A stretch of DNA of 64,000 nucleotides from contig JAEMBT020000007.1 in the NCBI GenBank assembly GCA_018873245.2, forward strand, positions 8,811,129-8,875,128, written 5' to 3'. Numbering within the stretch: position 1 is the first letter of the stretch; each line of letters starts with the position of its first letter. Origin of the DNA: Archegozetes longisetosus. Its lineage: Eukaryota > Arthropoda > Arachnida > Sarcoptiformes > Trhypochthoniidae. The notes under the pieces are model-generated. The model was not told where the DNA came from. It saw only the letters and a list, made by a program, of their open reading frames with translations, and did no database searches. Shown here in pieces: positions 9,862 to 20,734 of this stretch. A program made the position numbers and the translations under genes.

Positions 9862-11999
9862 CAGGGCAAGTATTTTTCGGGAAATCCCGGTTATTTTCCC
9901 TAAAGTAATTCTTCGGGAATTCTATATTAAAGTATTTGTGGTCACTTTGGGCTTCTATAGAACTAGTTTAAAAATCCCGATTTTCCCGATTTTAAGCTTT
10001 TCGTGAGTTTCTCCCGGTTTAGAATTTTTTTAAAATATGAGAGATTTTTAAAAGTTTCATCTCATTTTTACTTAAAAACATAGCGAAAATATTTAAAAAT
10101 TTATCAAAACTGTAATCAAAAACTTATTATTTTGATAAAACTTTTAAAACAAATAAATTACGCACTTGTTTATTAACCCCAGATCTCAGTCTAAACAATA
10201 TTTTACAATTAATTTGAAACATAATCAATGAAAAAAACTTTTGATGCAATAATTGTTCGCTTTAATACTTTGAGTGATTTGAAGTAATTTCCTATTATTT
10301 GAATAAAATTTAATGTAGAAAAATTGTACTTAAAAAGTGACTTTTATCGATCTTAGCTTGATATCAAAACCCTTTTAAATAATGGGCAAAACTAAATCTA
10401 GTTTCAGTTTCAAACTGAACCAAATAATCAAAAATAATACAGACTTCACAACTGATGGTCAAAAACTTTATTGTGTTGTTTGCGATAAAGCTATAAATGT
10501 GACCGAAAAACACATGAAGAATAGAGTTGATGATCACTTTAATAGTGATATTCATAAGAAGAATAAGTTGTTGAAGTCTCGAAATGATAATCATTTATCC
10601 CAAACGCTGATAACAAACGCATTCAGTACATCTCAAGAGAAAGCGAAAAGTGAGAATCTATTCAATAATGAATTAACTTCAGCACTGGTCGACTCGAATA
10701 TCCCTTTGTATAAACTCAATAATCCAACTTTTAAGGTTTTTCTTGAGAAGTATACCAAAAGATCGATTCCGAGTGAGTCAACTTTAAGGCAAAGACATAT
10801 TAGACCGCCTTATATGAATATAATAGAAAACATACGCTCTATCGTTGGGTCGAATCCAGTATACTTTATATTGGATGAGATAACTGACAAATGCGAGAGA
10901 AAAGTATTCAACATTTTGGTTGGAGTCTTAAATGGAGAACCAGTAAAGCCTATGCTCTTGGATGTCAAATTTCTTGAGAAAACTGATAGTTTTCATGTTC
11001 AACAAGCATTTATCGATAGTTGCGTCACTTTATGGCCCGAAAAGATACGATATGATAAGGTTTGGCTTCTGGTTACAGATCAAGCATCATATATGGTTTT
11101 AGCAGGAAAGCTATTGAAGAATCTCTTCTCAAACCTGAGACACGTCACATGCATTGTTCACGCGCTCAATAGAGTTTGTTCCTCGATTCAGACAAATTTT
11201 ATTCATGTTAATAAACTTATTTCAAACATGAAGAAAGTTCTGCTAAATTCAAAATCAAAACAAGTTCTTTATAAAGAAACAACTGGCCTTAAACTTCCTC
11301 CAGAACCGAAACCTATCAGATGGTGTCTGTGGCTCGAGGCTGCAAACTATTACAGAGAAAATTGTTCTCAAGTTAAAGCCTTTGTTGATAAACTCAAACC
11401 TGAAGCCCAGTCCAAATCCATACAAAATCTTAAAAAAATAATTAACGACAAACGATTACACAGTGAACTGTTACTAATAAAGAACTACGTATTCCTAAAT
11501 GAAATTATTGTTAAACTTCAAGAACAGAACCTCAAAATGGAAACACAGAAAGCTCTTCTAGAAGAAGCTAAAGAAAGACTGAGTGGGTTTGCAAAGGATA
11601 AATTGGAGAAAAGTTTATCAAAGAATCCAGATTTGAAAATATTTTGTGAGAGCAATGATTACGAGCATCGTTTGAACACAGAATACGCTCCTTTGGTATC
11701 CGTGGATGTCGAGCGCTCTTTCTCTGTGTATAAAAATCTTTTGACAGAAAATCGACAATGTTTTTCACCAGAAAACTTGAAGATCAATCTGATTATACAG
11801 TACAACAAATTTTTGAAAAACTATTAATACAGTTTAATACATTTGAGGAAAGAAAACAATTGTTTTCGTTGTATTATGATTGAAAATAATGTTTTTTAAA
11901 CTCCCGATTTTTACTTTTTAATTCCCGATTTCGGTTCTTTTAAGCTCCCGATTCCCGACCGATTTGACCACTTTAAACTCCCGAAAAATACTTGCCCTG
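9862..11999 (+). mobile_element. Complete hAT transposon (CGGBP1-like transposase)
   Basis: The element begins CAGGGCAAGTATTTTTCGGG and ends with the exact reverse complement of those 20 bp. It is flanked by a perfect 8-bp target duplication CTTATTAC (9854-9861 and 12000-12007), the hAT hallmark. Length 2138 bp. It holds one uninterrupted transposase gene. Subterminal regions are rich in CCCGATTT / TCCCGG words that may be transposase binding sites. Perfect TIRs, a perfect target duplication and an open frame indicate a recent insertion. Confidence 0.95.
10382..11827 (+). CDS. hAT-family transposase, CGGBP1-like
   Basis: 481 aa, uninterrupted, inside the TIR-bounded element. The N-terminal ~65 aa form a zinc finger of the CGGBP1 kind (LYCVVCDKAIN ... 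DDHFNSDIHKKN: C-x2-C with a late H-x5-H). CGGBP1 itself derives from such a transposase. A short linker like IPLYKLNNPTFKVFLEKYTK (about 105-125) is also CGGBP1-like. The RNase-H-like core has candidate acidic residues in FILDEITDK and LVTDQASY. The C-terminus has the hAT dimerization motif with the catalytic glutamate in SVDVERSFSVYKNLL. Probably functional, since no break is seen; activity is not tested. Confidence 0.92.
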   Translation: MGKTKSSFSFKLNQIIKNNTDFTTDGQKLYCVVCDKAINVTEKHMKNRVDDHFNSDIHKKNKLLKSRNDNHLSQTLITNAFSTSQEKAKSENLFNNELTSALVDSNIPLYKLNNPTFKVFLEKYTKRSIPSESTLRQRHIRPPYMNIIENIRSIVGSNPVYFILDEITDKCERKVFNILVGVLNGEPVKPMLLDVKFLEKTDSFHVQQAFIDSCVTLWPEKIRYDKVWLLVTDQASYMVLAGKLLKNLFSNLRHVTCIVHALNRVCSSIQTNFIHVNKLISNMKKVLLNSKSKQVLYKETTGLKLPPEPKPIRWCLWLEAANYYRENCSQVKAFVDKLKPEAQSKSIQNLKKIINDKRLHSELLLIKNYVFLNEIIVKLQEQNLKMETQKALLEEAKERLSGFAKDKLEKSLSKNPDLKIFCESNDYEHRLNTEYAPLVSVDVERSFSVYKNLLTENRQCFSPENLKINLIIQYNKFLKNY

Positions 12000-12007
12000 C
12001 TTATTAC

Positions 12008-12919
12008 TATTGATTCCTATGTATTTTCCTATTAAATTGTACTCTAATTCAGTCAAATCACTCAAAGGATGACAATAATATTATTAACAATGAAAAATTT
12101 CAAACCAATTTGAGTAAAAAAAGATAATCTGAATTTCATATCTAAAAGAAAGTTTCTATATATCAATAGATCCAAATTTTTACCTATAAGTAAGCATTCT
12201 TGAATTTCACTGAGTTAGCGCATTATACCACTAAGAATTTATGAAATTTTCAGAGCTAGAAGGCGCTAACTCAGCAATCTGGATCCGACTATGGATAGTT
12301 AGGAAGTTACAGTATTCATATACTCCTCATTAATAAAAGAATTAAATACATCTATGTCAAATATTATATCATGAATTATACAGTTTTAATAATTTCTTGG
12401 TATTTCGATTCTAAACTTTGAAGAAAAATTTCTCAAAATCAGACTTTTCCGGGTTGCCACATTATAGCACTGAGATGACTATATGAATGCCCCGATAATA
12501 AAGAAGCCTATCTCTTAAAGCATTGAAACGAGTAAAACGCACTTAAAGTTGCGTTTCAAAAATGTTTATAAAAATCAAACTCATTGAAACTTAAATATGG
12601 AATTTATTATTTTTAACGTGTAATTAAACATATTCTAGGTCAGATTCATCACAATAATATGATTCTTCAGAATTAAAATTAAATTGTGAGATAAAAAGTC
12701 AATATAAAATTTTCTATTTTTTACATCCAAATAGTCTAATAATTAATTAGAATAAGAGGAGTTCTCTTATTTGGCGAGCCATTAGATAAATGAATCAATT
12801 TATTATTGATTGAATTAAACATTTTAAATCCTAATAAAACACTTGATTAATGCTTTATTGATATAAATAAAAACTAAAGCTTTGATGTTATGTAATGATC
12901 ATCAATATTGTACTGTTCA
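12008..12919. other. Intergenic between two hAT elements; mini inverted repeats
   Basis: No gene. At 12211-12273 a 63-bp mini-element has ends TGAGTTAGCGC and GCGCTAACTCA. At 12480-12514 the word CCCCGATAATAAAGAAGCC starts a sequence whose inverted partner lies at 15532-15566 on the far side of the second hAT element. Together they suggest a ~670-bp inverted-repeat element into which the hAT copy inserted. Confidence 0.55.
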
Positions 12920-15324
12920 TAGGGTTGTAAACTTGCCGTAAGTTAACAATTAGAGTAAGTTACTCGAGTAACTTACGGTAAGTTTAAGTAAGTTACCGCA
13001 AGTTTTGTAAGTTATTCAGATTTTCAAAAAAATTATAATAATTGAGATTTTTATTAATAAAACTAGATTAAGACAGAGTGCATGTATTAAAAATAAATTT
13101 ATTTGAACTTTATTGTCATCCGAGTCAAGAAAATTCATCGAAACCAATTAGTTTCAATATTCAACATCCTCTTCATCCCAATAATCAAAGTCAATTATTT
13201 CGTTTTCATTAGGAATGTCGTCTATTTGCTCAGTAAAAGAATTTTGTTTTGATTTCGAGAGTTGTAAACTATTTTCAACAACTAAAAGTTTTTCAACTCT
13301 TTCGTTAGACAATCTATTTCGCTGTTTTGTGTGAATTAATGCTTGTTTTGAAAATATGCGTTCTACAGATGCATTAGATGACGGATATGATAATAGAGTT
13401 AAAGCGATTTTAGACAAATCATACAATGATCTATACTCTGTCATTGACTGCCACCAATGAATGGGGGAAACTAAAGAAGCACTTTTTCGTGATGTTTCCG
13501 AAGTAAAAAAACCTGATTTTGTTTTGAATGAAGTAAAGCTTTCTAAAATCGTGTTTCGAATTGAAATATCATCCCAAAAATTTTTATTTTTCAAATACTC
13601 TTCAAAATAATTATTAGCTTTAAACCTTTCTAAGTCCTCAAGATCGGCACCTCTGTAAACGGGACGAAGCATATTTGCAAGTAAGTGAGCATCTGTTACG
13701 AGAAATTCTTTCCTTTCCTTAATCGCAAATTAAATCGCATTGGAAACATCCTCCTCTAAGCCTTCATCGTTGGAAACTTCACTTAATTTTGTTTCAATAG
13801 ATCTAAATATATGCAATAAATCCGCTATTGATGATGTATCACTTTCTAGTATAGCTATTCCATCAGCTATCGGTCCTATGATTCTATCAATTATATTCAA
13901 ATTAGACCAAAACTCGTTGCCAGCATTCAATATTATTGGTTTAATAGTTTCCGAAAGGAAAACGTCTTCTCTTATTGCCAATTGTTGTAAAACAAATTTG
14001 GACTTCAAAACACTGCATATCATTTTCTTGACACTATACCATCTCGTAATAGTTGGCAATGAAAGAGATACCGAATTTTCCACTGAAAAGCCTACATTTT
14101 GTGCCATTTGATCTCTGAATTTAGCCAACAATATATTAGAAAAAGTAATCTCTACCACAATAGATTTCGTTTGTTTGAGTATTCGTTTCACAAAATCGAT
14201 TTTACAAATGTCTTGAATTAATAGATTCAAAGTATGAGCGCCACATCCATAGCACGATATGTGTCCATACTTTTGCATAATTATTTTACCCATACTTTTC
14301 ATATTGCGAGCGTTATCAGAGATTACACCAATTATTTTCTCTGAAACTAATGATACAATGATGTCTTCAACTATTTTCGACATATAGGAAGCTGTGTGTC
14401 TCTCTTCTTTGGTATCAATACTCTTGAAGAAATAAGGCATTGGCGTACAAATAACTATATTAATGATAGAATTACGTCTAACATTAGACCAACCATCGAT
14501 TACTATTGTTAGACAATCACTGGAAGTCAAGGCCTCAAAGGTTGACTTTTTGGCCTTATCGTATTCGACATCAAAAAGAGGTTTAGGTAAATCATGACGT
14601 GAAGGAACTTTAAATGAGGGCCGCATTGCTTTTAAAAACTTTAACAAATGCTCATTTTCTACTATTCTAAACGGCAATCGATTTGCATAAATAAATCTCG
14701 CGAAAAGTTTTTTTAAATTTTCATTTTCTTCTTGTGGTAAAACATTTAAAAAAATTTCTCAAACTGCCTTCTCTTCTAATATTTTCAAATATTGGTTCAC
14801 TCTCTGAGTTTGAAGTTATAGAACCTGAAGACGAGGAAATTATTTCTATTTCTTGTTCTTTATAATTTTCATTTGGGATTATTTCAATAGTGTTTTGAAT
14901 TCTTTGAGTCTTGTTATAACTCAATTTGTTATTCTCTTCTTCCAAAGTCTTCTTCGCATAAGTCGGACATTTTTTGTATGCTTTAATCATATGATCTTTA
15001 ATTTTTCGAGAATTTTTACATAAAAGTGTGCCACAATGTTTACACGCAAATTTATCATTTGTTTCATTAACATATTTCCAAACAACTGATTTTGGGTGAC
15101 CTTTATTCTTTATTAATTTATTAAATTGTTTGAATTATCACTAATTAAGTCATTTTTTTTTGTTTTTATTCAACAAAATAGTAAATTTACACTTCAAGGT
15201 ATAGGTTGCGCTAATTGAATAACTTACCGTCAAAAAGTAAGTTAATAGACCTTAGGTAAGTTACCGTAACTTACTCGGTAACTTACCGAAACTTACTTTA
15301 GTAAGTTACCGATTCACAACACTA
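12920..15324 (-). mobile_element. Decayed hAT transposon (BED / DUF659 type)
   Basis: Ends TAGGGTTGTAAAC (left) and the reverse complement of TAGTGTTGTGAATC (right), flanked by a perfect 8-bp target duplication ACTGTTCA (12912-12919 and 15325-15332). Length 2405 bp. Both ends are packed with the subterminal word AAGTTAC(CG) in both orientations, at least six copies on each side, typical of hAT transposase binding arrays. The transposase gene is broken (separate entry). Confidence 0.93.
13154..15120 (-). pseudogene. hAT transposase pseudogene (BED finger, DUF659, dimerization)
   Basis: Read on the minus strand. A BED-type zinc finger (SVVWKYVNE ... FACKHCG ... IKDHMIKAYKKC) lies at about 15085-14960. 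A 1-bp indel in a poly-T run near 14748-14755 shifts the frame. The next frame carries LKKLFARFIYANRLPFRIVE, the DUF659 core with IVIDGWSN and GVISDNARNM acidic positions, and AHTLNLLIQD. An in-frame TAA at 13730-13732 then interrupts before FAIKERKEFLVTDAHLLAN and the dimerization region SNASVERIFSKQALIHTK to a stop at 13154. No in-frame Met was found before the BED finger. At least two lesions, so non-autonomous. Confidence 0.9.
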
Positions 15325-15332
15325 ACTGTTCA

Positions 15333-15850
15333 TAATGAACATAACACAAATTGATTGCGCATTCTCTTAAAGTTAGATTTGATTAGCATTAAATTCTATT
15401 GTGATCAAGAGTTTTTTAAACATGATTATTTATAAATTTTTTCCATTGAAACATATATTGAATTTTATTATATGAATAAAGTATGATGTTAGCTCAATGT
15501 TTAGAACAAAATCCGAAAAAGAAGTTAACTCGAGATAGGCTTTTTTTATTATCGGGGCGTTCATATGTTGTATATTCGATGAAGGCAATGCTCACATAAC
15601 ATCTATTTTTAATCAAAGTACAACTTTCCACCATTTCTTATTTATTAGATTAAAACAATTGACTCTGTTCAATATATTGCTTCCATTTGTTCCTCCGATC
15701 AGATAAAGTAAATCACTGATTACCTTATTTTCAAAGGACATCATTAAATAATGGAATGTACTCTGAGATATATATGACGATCAAACCTCTAGTGTATGGT
15801 AAGAGCGTATAACCGGAAAAGCACAAAGATAGTTAGAATCGAATAATTAG
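15333..15850. other. Intergenic, hAT element to palindrome
   Basis: AT-rich with no gene. It contains the right partner (15532-15566, GATAGGCTTTTTTTATTATC then GGGGCG) of the inverted repeat starting at 12480. It ends where the large palindrome arm begins. Confidence 0.5.
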
Positions 15851-16214
15851 AAGTTTTGTTAGTTTTAAAACGGATTTCAAAACAATCAAATGGATGGTTT
15901 TAGAAGTGTCTTATACCTTAAAAATTTTTAACAAAATACTTGAATGTTGAATCAGAGTTGATACGATTCTTTTAAAGGTATTAGATTTAAAAAGTGATAA
16001 AATAATAATTCATTTATTAAATTGAAGTGAAATTAGTTTATTTTTTTAAAAAGTAGATTAGAGAAAAAACAATTATTGAATAATTAATAATAAGAATCGA
16101 AGACTTGATAAATAAAAATTTGATTCTTTGATATATTTGATCGAATATGTTAATCAATTTGTAATAAGTTTTAACGAAATCAATCTAAATAATTTGAATA
16201 AAAGTGGGGAATAT

Positions 16215-17669
16215 TTACAGTAAGAATAAGTTGTGGAACTTATTCCTTAGACTAAAAAATCTTTGGAATATATTTATGTTCTTTAGAATCCTTTTGGCCT
16301 TTGATTTGTTTGGTTTGGCTTTAGTTTTGTTATAGAACATGGAGCGATTTTCGACCAAATCCAAAACAGAGTCAAATTTTCCAATATTTTGCTTCAACGA
16401 ATTGATTGTGTCACTTTCTGATCTATGGAATCGAAGTCCACAATACCGTTTTCTATCTTCTTCAATACGAATCCGACTGAAGATAAGTTGCAACCAAACA
16501 ATATTTGTTTTTGGACAAAATCGATTCCATTGACCTCCAGTTATTTCATTCATTTTTTGATAACAATTTTCGAGTTCTTTGTCTTCACACTCTCCCGCGT
16601 CTGGTGCAAAGAGACGGGTTAAGTCATTGAAAACGACCTGATTGTTGATTTCAGTTCTTGAAAATGTGTTATCAATCAGAGTCACTTTAATACCATTCAG
16701 TTTGATTTTGAAAGAGTTTCCTTTCAAACGATAGTACCCATACTTTTCATTCGTTTTGTCAATCAGAATATTGTTCTGATGGAGATCTCTGTGTTCGAAT
16801 TTGAGTTGTTGTTCTGCAACAGCTATTGAGGCGATGATTTGACTCATTATACTCAGTCCTACTTTAGGAGTGAATACATCTGAATTGTTAAGTGGTTTAC
16901 CACCGAATGTTTGTTTACATATGATGTATTCCTTTCTCTTTGTGGTCACATTCCTATCGTGATGGTAAACGTAGTAGTTGTCCAATACATGTGCAAAGTT
17001 CGAACAATAATTAAATGATTTGGGATCTGAGTTCAATTGACTGAGTCTTTGACTGTTTATCAGATCAGACAATATGAAATCAGAGTTCTGATGATTTCGA
17101 ATAACAGATCCATCGCTCAAACGACTACCGATCATAGACTCTTTGAAGATGATATCATTGTGGTTGATGTGTTTGGCTATGAATACCTTACCATATGATC
17201 CTCCAGCTAAATACTTGATTCCACTGATGTTTCTGTTGAAGAAAATAGAAATAAATATCATTAATTGAATCAAAATCAACGACTTCTGTAAGAATTATAC
17301 CAAAAGTACTTACTTATCATCAGTGATATGTTTGACAGAAACCAAATGTTTCTGTTTGCAAACTTCCAACAAACTGATATCCAAAGAATCGAATTTGATG
17401 TCAGATGTCGGATAAGTACTGATTGAGCTATTTTGTCTATGATTGCTTTTAGATGAAGACGTACCGGGTTTTTGTTCTGTTTTGGATAACGGAATCTGAT
17501 CGACTTTATTCATCTCCATCGGTATTGGTCTTGATGTAAGTTCATTTCTGGATCCATTAATTTCGTCGTTATTATTCAGTTTAGAAGAATCTGTATCACT
17601 GATTTGTCGACCTACAGATTTGGATAACTTTTTGACGATCCATTTCGAAACTTTTTTCAGTGATGTCAT
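16215..17669 (-). CDS. Haspin-like protein kinase, palindrome left copy (intact)
   Basis: Exons 17314..17669 and 16215..17232, joined in phase over an 81-bp intron; 457 aa. The start MTSLKK aligns with MASLKK of the locus 1 gene; an upstream in-frame Met at 17729 exists but lacks this support. Exon 1 (about 118 aa) is basic and Ser/Asn-rich, and differs strongly from locus 1 except for its last ~30 codons (IKFDSLDISLLEVCKQKHL). The kinase domain is nearly identical to locus 1, with AGGSYGKVF, FEHRDLHQNN (catalytic Asp about 268), LIDNTFSR (about 306) and the haspin C-lobe; differences are FHRS for SHRS and PNKSKAK for PKKSKAK. No lesion seen. It reads away from the palindrome centre, so both copies have their promoters in or next to the spacer. 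Confidence 0.85.
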
Positions 17670-17913
17670 TTTTTGTGATATTGTATCTGATAATTGATTT
17701 GTATTTGTATTAATTGATCGATTTATCAATACAATGGTACAGAACTCTAAGAAGTAAGTTTTCGCGAAACGATAGCTTGTTTAATAACTTTGGCAAAGAT
17801 GATCTTTAACTGCTAATTAATTGAACGGATTAAATTTTGAAAAATTAGGTCAACGTATTCTATAATACTTTGATCATTGTTAGGATGAGCGTGTTATGTT
17901 TTAAATTGTTGGA

Positions 17914-18102
17914 ATAATTTGTTTACACGTGATTAATGAAATTTAAATTTAAAACATAATGGCGTTTATTGTTGTAGTCGTGCGGTGGAATTGCATTTTA
18001 AGATGACTGTAAAACGTTACAGATTTTGATACATCTTCAAATTTTATAATTAATTTATTCTTATGATAAATTTAAATTCACATCAAAGATAGCAACACGA
18101 GA
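17914..18102. repeat. Palindrome spacer, single-sided remnant of the old centre
   Basis: The 189-bp spacer aligns collinearly with only one side of the locus 1 centre, about 6517-6704: TTACACGTGATTAATGAAAT with TTACACGAAATTAATGAAAT, AACATAATGGCGTTTATTGT with AAATAATGGTACGTATTGT, GCATTTTAAGAT with TCATTTTAAGAT, and AGCAACACGAGATCC. The mirrored half present at locus 1 is absent here. Confidence 0.7.
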
Positions 18103-18346
18103 TCCAACAATTTAAAACATAACACGCTCATCCTAACAATGATCAAAGTATTATAGAATACGTTGACCTAATTTTTCAAAATTTAATCCGTTCAATTAAT
18201 TAGCAGTTAAAGATCATCTTTGCCAAAGTTATTAAACAAGCTATCGTTTCGCGAAAACTTACTTCTTAGAGTTCTGTACCATTGTATTGATAAATCGATC
18301 AATTAATACAAATACAAATCAATTATCAGATACAATATCACAAAAA

Positions 18347-19800
18347 ATGACATCACTGAAAAAAGTTTCGAAATGGATCGTCAAAAAGTTATCCAAATCT
18401 GTAGGTCGACAAATCAGTGATACAGATTCTTCTAAACTGAATAATAACGACGAAATTAATGGATCCAGAAATGAACTTACATCAAGACCAATACCGATGG
18501 AGATGAATAAAGTCGATCAGATTCCGTTATCCAAAACAGAACAAAAACCCGGTACGTCTTCATCTAAAAGCAATCATAGACAAAATAGCTCAATCAGTAC
18601 TTATCCGACATCTGACATCAAATTCGATTCTTTGGATATCAGTTTGTTGGAAGTTTGCAAACAGAAACATTTGGTTTCTGTCAAACATATCACTGATGAT
18701 AAGTAAGTACTTTTGGTATAATTCTTACAGAAGTCGTTGATTTTGATTCAATTAATGATATTTATTTCTATTTTCTTCAACAGAAACATCAGTGGAATCA
18801 AGTATTTAGCTGGAGGATCATATGGTAAGGTATTCATAGCCAAACACATCAACCACAATGATATCATCTTCAAAGAGTCTATGATCGGTAGTCGTTTGAG
18901 CGATGGATCTGTTATTCGAAATCATCAGAACTCTGATTTCATATTGTCTGATCTGATAAACAGTCAAAGACTCAGTCAATTGAACTCAGATCCCAAATCA
19001 TTTAATTATTGTTCGAACTTTGCACATGTATTGGACAACTACTACGTTTACCATCACGATAGGAATGTGACCACAAAGAGAAAGGAATACATCATATGTA
19101 AACAAACATTCGGTGGTAAACCACTTAACAATTCAGATGTATTCACTCCTAAAGTAGGACTGAGTATAATGAGTCAAATCATCGCCTCAATAGCTGTTGC
19201 AGAACAACAACTCAAATTCGAACACAGAGATCTCCATCAGAACAATATTCTGATTGACAAAACGAATGAAAAGTATGGGTACTATCGTTTGAAAGGAAAC
19301 TCTTTCAAAATCAAACTGAATGGTATTAAAGTGACTCTGATTGATAACACATTTTCAAGAACTGAAATCAACAATCAGGTCGTTTTCAATGACTTAACCC
19401 GTCTCTTTGCACCAGACGCGGGAGAGTGTGAAGACAAAGAACTCGAAAATTGTTATCAAAAATGAATGAAATAACTGGAGGTCAATGGAATCGATTTTGT
19501 CCAAAAACAAATATTGTTTGGTTGAAACTTATCTTCAGTCGGATTCGTATTGAAGAAGATAGAAAACGGTATTGTGGACTTCGATCCCATAGATCAGAAA
19601 GTGACACAATCAATTCGTTGAAGCAAAATATTGGAAAATTTGACTCTGTTTTAGATTTGGTTGAAAATCGCTCCATGTTCTATAACAAAACTAAAGCCAA
19701 ACCAAACAAATCAAAGGCCAAAAGGATTCTAAAGAACATAAATATATTCCAAAGATTTTTTAGTCTAAGGAATAAGTTCCACAACTTATTCTTACTGTAA
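18347..19800 (+). pseudogene. Haspin-like protein kinase, palindrome right copy (frameshifted)
   Basis: Mirror copy of the left-arm gene: exon 1 18347..18702 and exon 2 18784..19800. One A is missing from the run before ATGAATGAAAT at about 19455-19461 (five A here, six in the other two copies). The open frame therefore stops just after ENCYQK, and the rest of the C-lobe (MNEITGGQWNRFCPK onward) is in another frame. ATP-binding and catalytic motifs (HRDLH, DNT) precede the break, but the C-lobe helices are lost, so the product is probably inactive. Otherwise it differs from the left copy by about two codons. A sequencing or assembly error is possible. Confidence 0.85.
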
Positions 19801-20164
19801 ATATTCCCCACTTTTATTCAAATTATTTAGATTGATTTCGTTAAAACTTATTACAAATTGATTAACATATTCGATCAAATATATCAAAGAATCAAATTTT
19901 TATTTATCAAGTCTTCGATTCTTATTATTAATTATTCAATAATTGTTTTTTCTCTAATCTTCTTTTTAAAAAAATAAACTAATTTCACTTCAATTTAATA
20001 AATGAATTATTATTTTATCACTTTTTAAATCTAATACCTTTAAAAGAATCGTATCAACTCTGATTCAACATTCAAGTATTTTGTTAAAAATTTTTAAGGT
20101 ATAAGACACTTCTAAAACCATCCATTTGATTGTTTTGAAATCCGTTTTAAAACTAACAAAACTT

Positions 20165-20730
20165 GCAATTGTTCGATTACATCTCACTTCACTTATAATT
20201 TGTACTACACTTAACAATTCAGTGAAAACCCTTTTTATTGGTTGAATTATCTGAATAATAGAATTGTTTCGAGTTGAATATAGAAATCTACAGATTGCCC
20301 GAGTTTTCCTAAACCGTGGCATTTGATATGGACTCATTGATTTCATCTGCTATCAAATTCTTTTTGCTTATAATCTATCTAATTCTTCACATTATTGTTA
20401 CAGTTCAATTTATAGACCAGTCTTTGTATTACAAATTCTAAGCGCTTCAATTTGACAGGTTTATAGAAATACCGTCAAGTTTTCAGTCCTGCTATTTATG
20501 CTAAAGCTAATCAAATCGAGTGCAACGATTTATATATCATTATTTAGTGAAACTGTAAAATTCTTCGTAATATCAGTGAAGGATATAATTTTCGTTCATT
20601 TTGTTTAAGGTCAATTGGATTCTTACAGTTCTTACTAAATTAATGTGCGACAATAATAGTGATTAATCCGTATCGGCCTATTAGTATTTTGAGATCTAAG
20701 ATGAGTGTTTTCAAATGCTTGTGCTTAGTG
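20165..20730. other. Intergenic beyond the palindrome
   Basis: AT-rich; arm symmetry stops at 20164. No gene, RNA or repeat recognized. Confidence 0.45.
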
Positions 20731-20734
20731 TTAG

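Larger units (their letters stand above)
15851..20164. repeat. Large near-perfect palindrome, arms 2.06 kb, 189-bp spacer
   Basis: The left arm 15851-17913 is the reverse complement of 18103-20164 (position sums 36015-36016). I found only three differences by eye within the gene region: one base in the FHRS/SHRS codon, one in the LQLI/LKLI codon and a 1-bp deletion in the right arm near 19458. The spacer 17914-18102 is not symmetric. Each arm carries one whole haspin-like kinase gene with its intron, 5' flank and 3' flank. Such identity implies very recent duplication or ongoing arm-to-arm gene conversion. Confidence 0.95.

Noticed and set aside
10364..10594. Minus-strand open frame over the start of the hAT transposase
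   Set aside because: A shadow of the transposase gene, which has clear family motifs on the other strand.
17670..17729. Upstream in-frame Met of the palindrome kinase genes (MINRSINT...)
   Set aside because: The locus 1 gene has no equivalent extension and begins at the aligned MASLKK, so the downstream Met is preferred.
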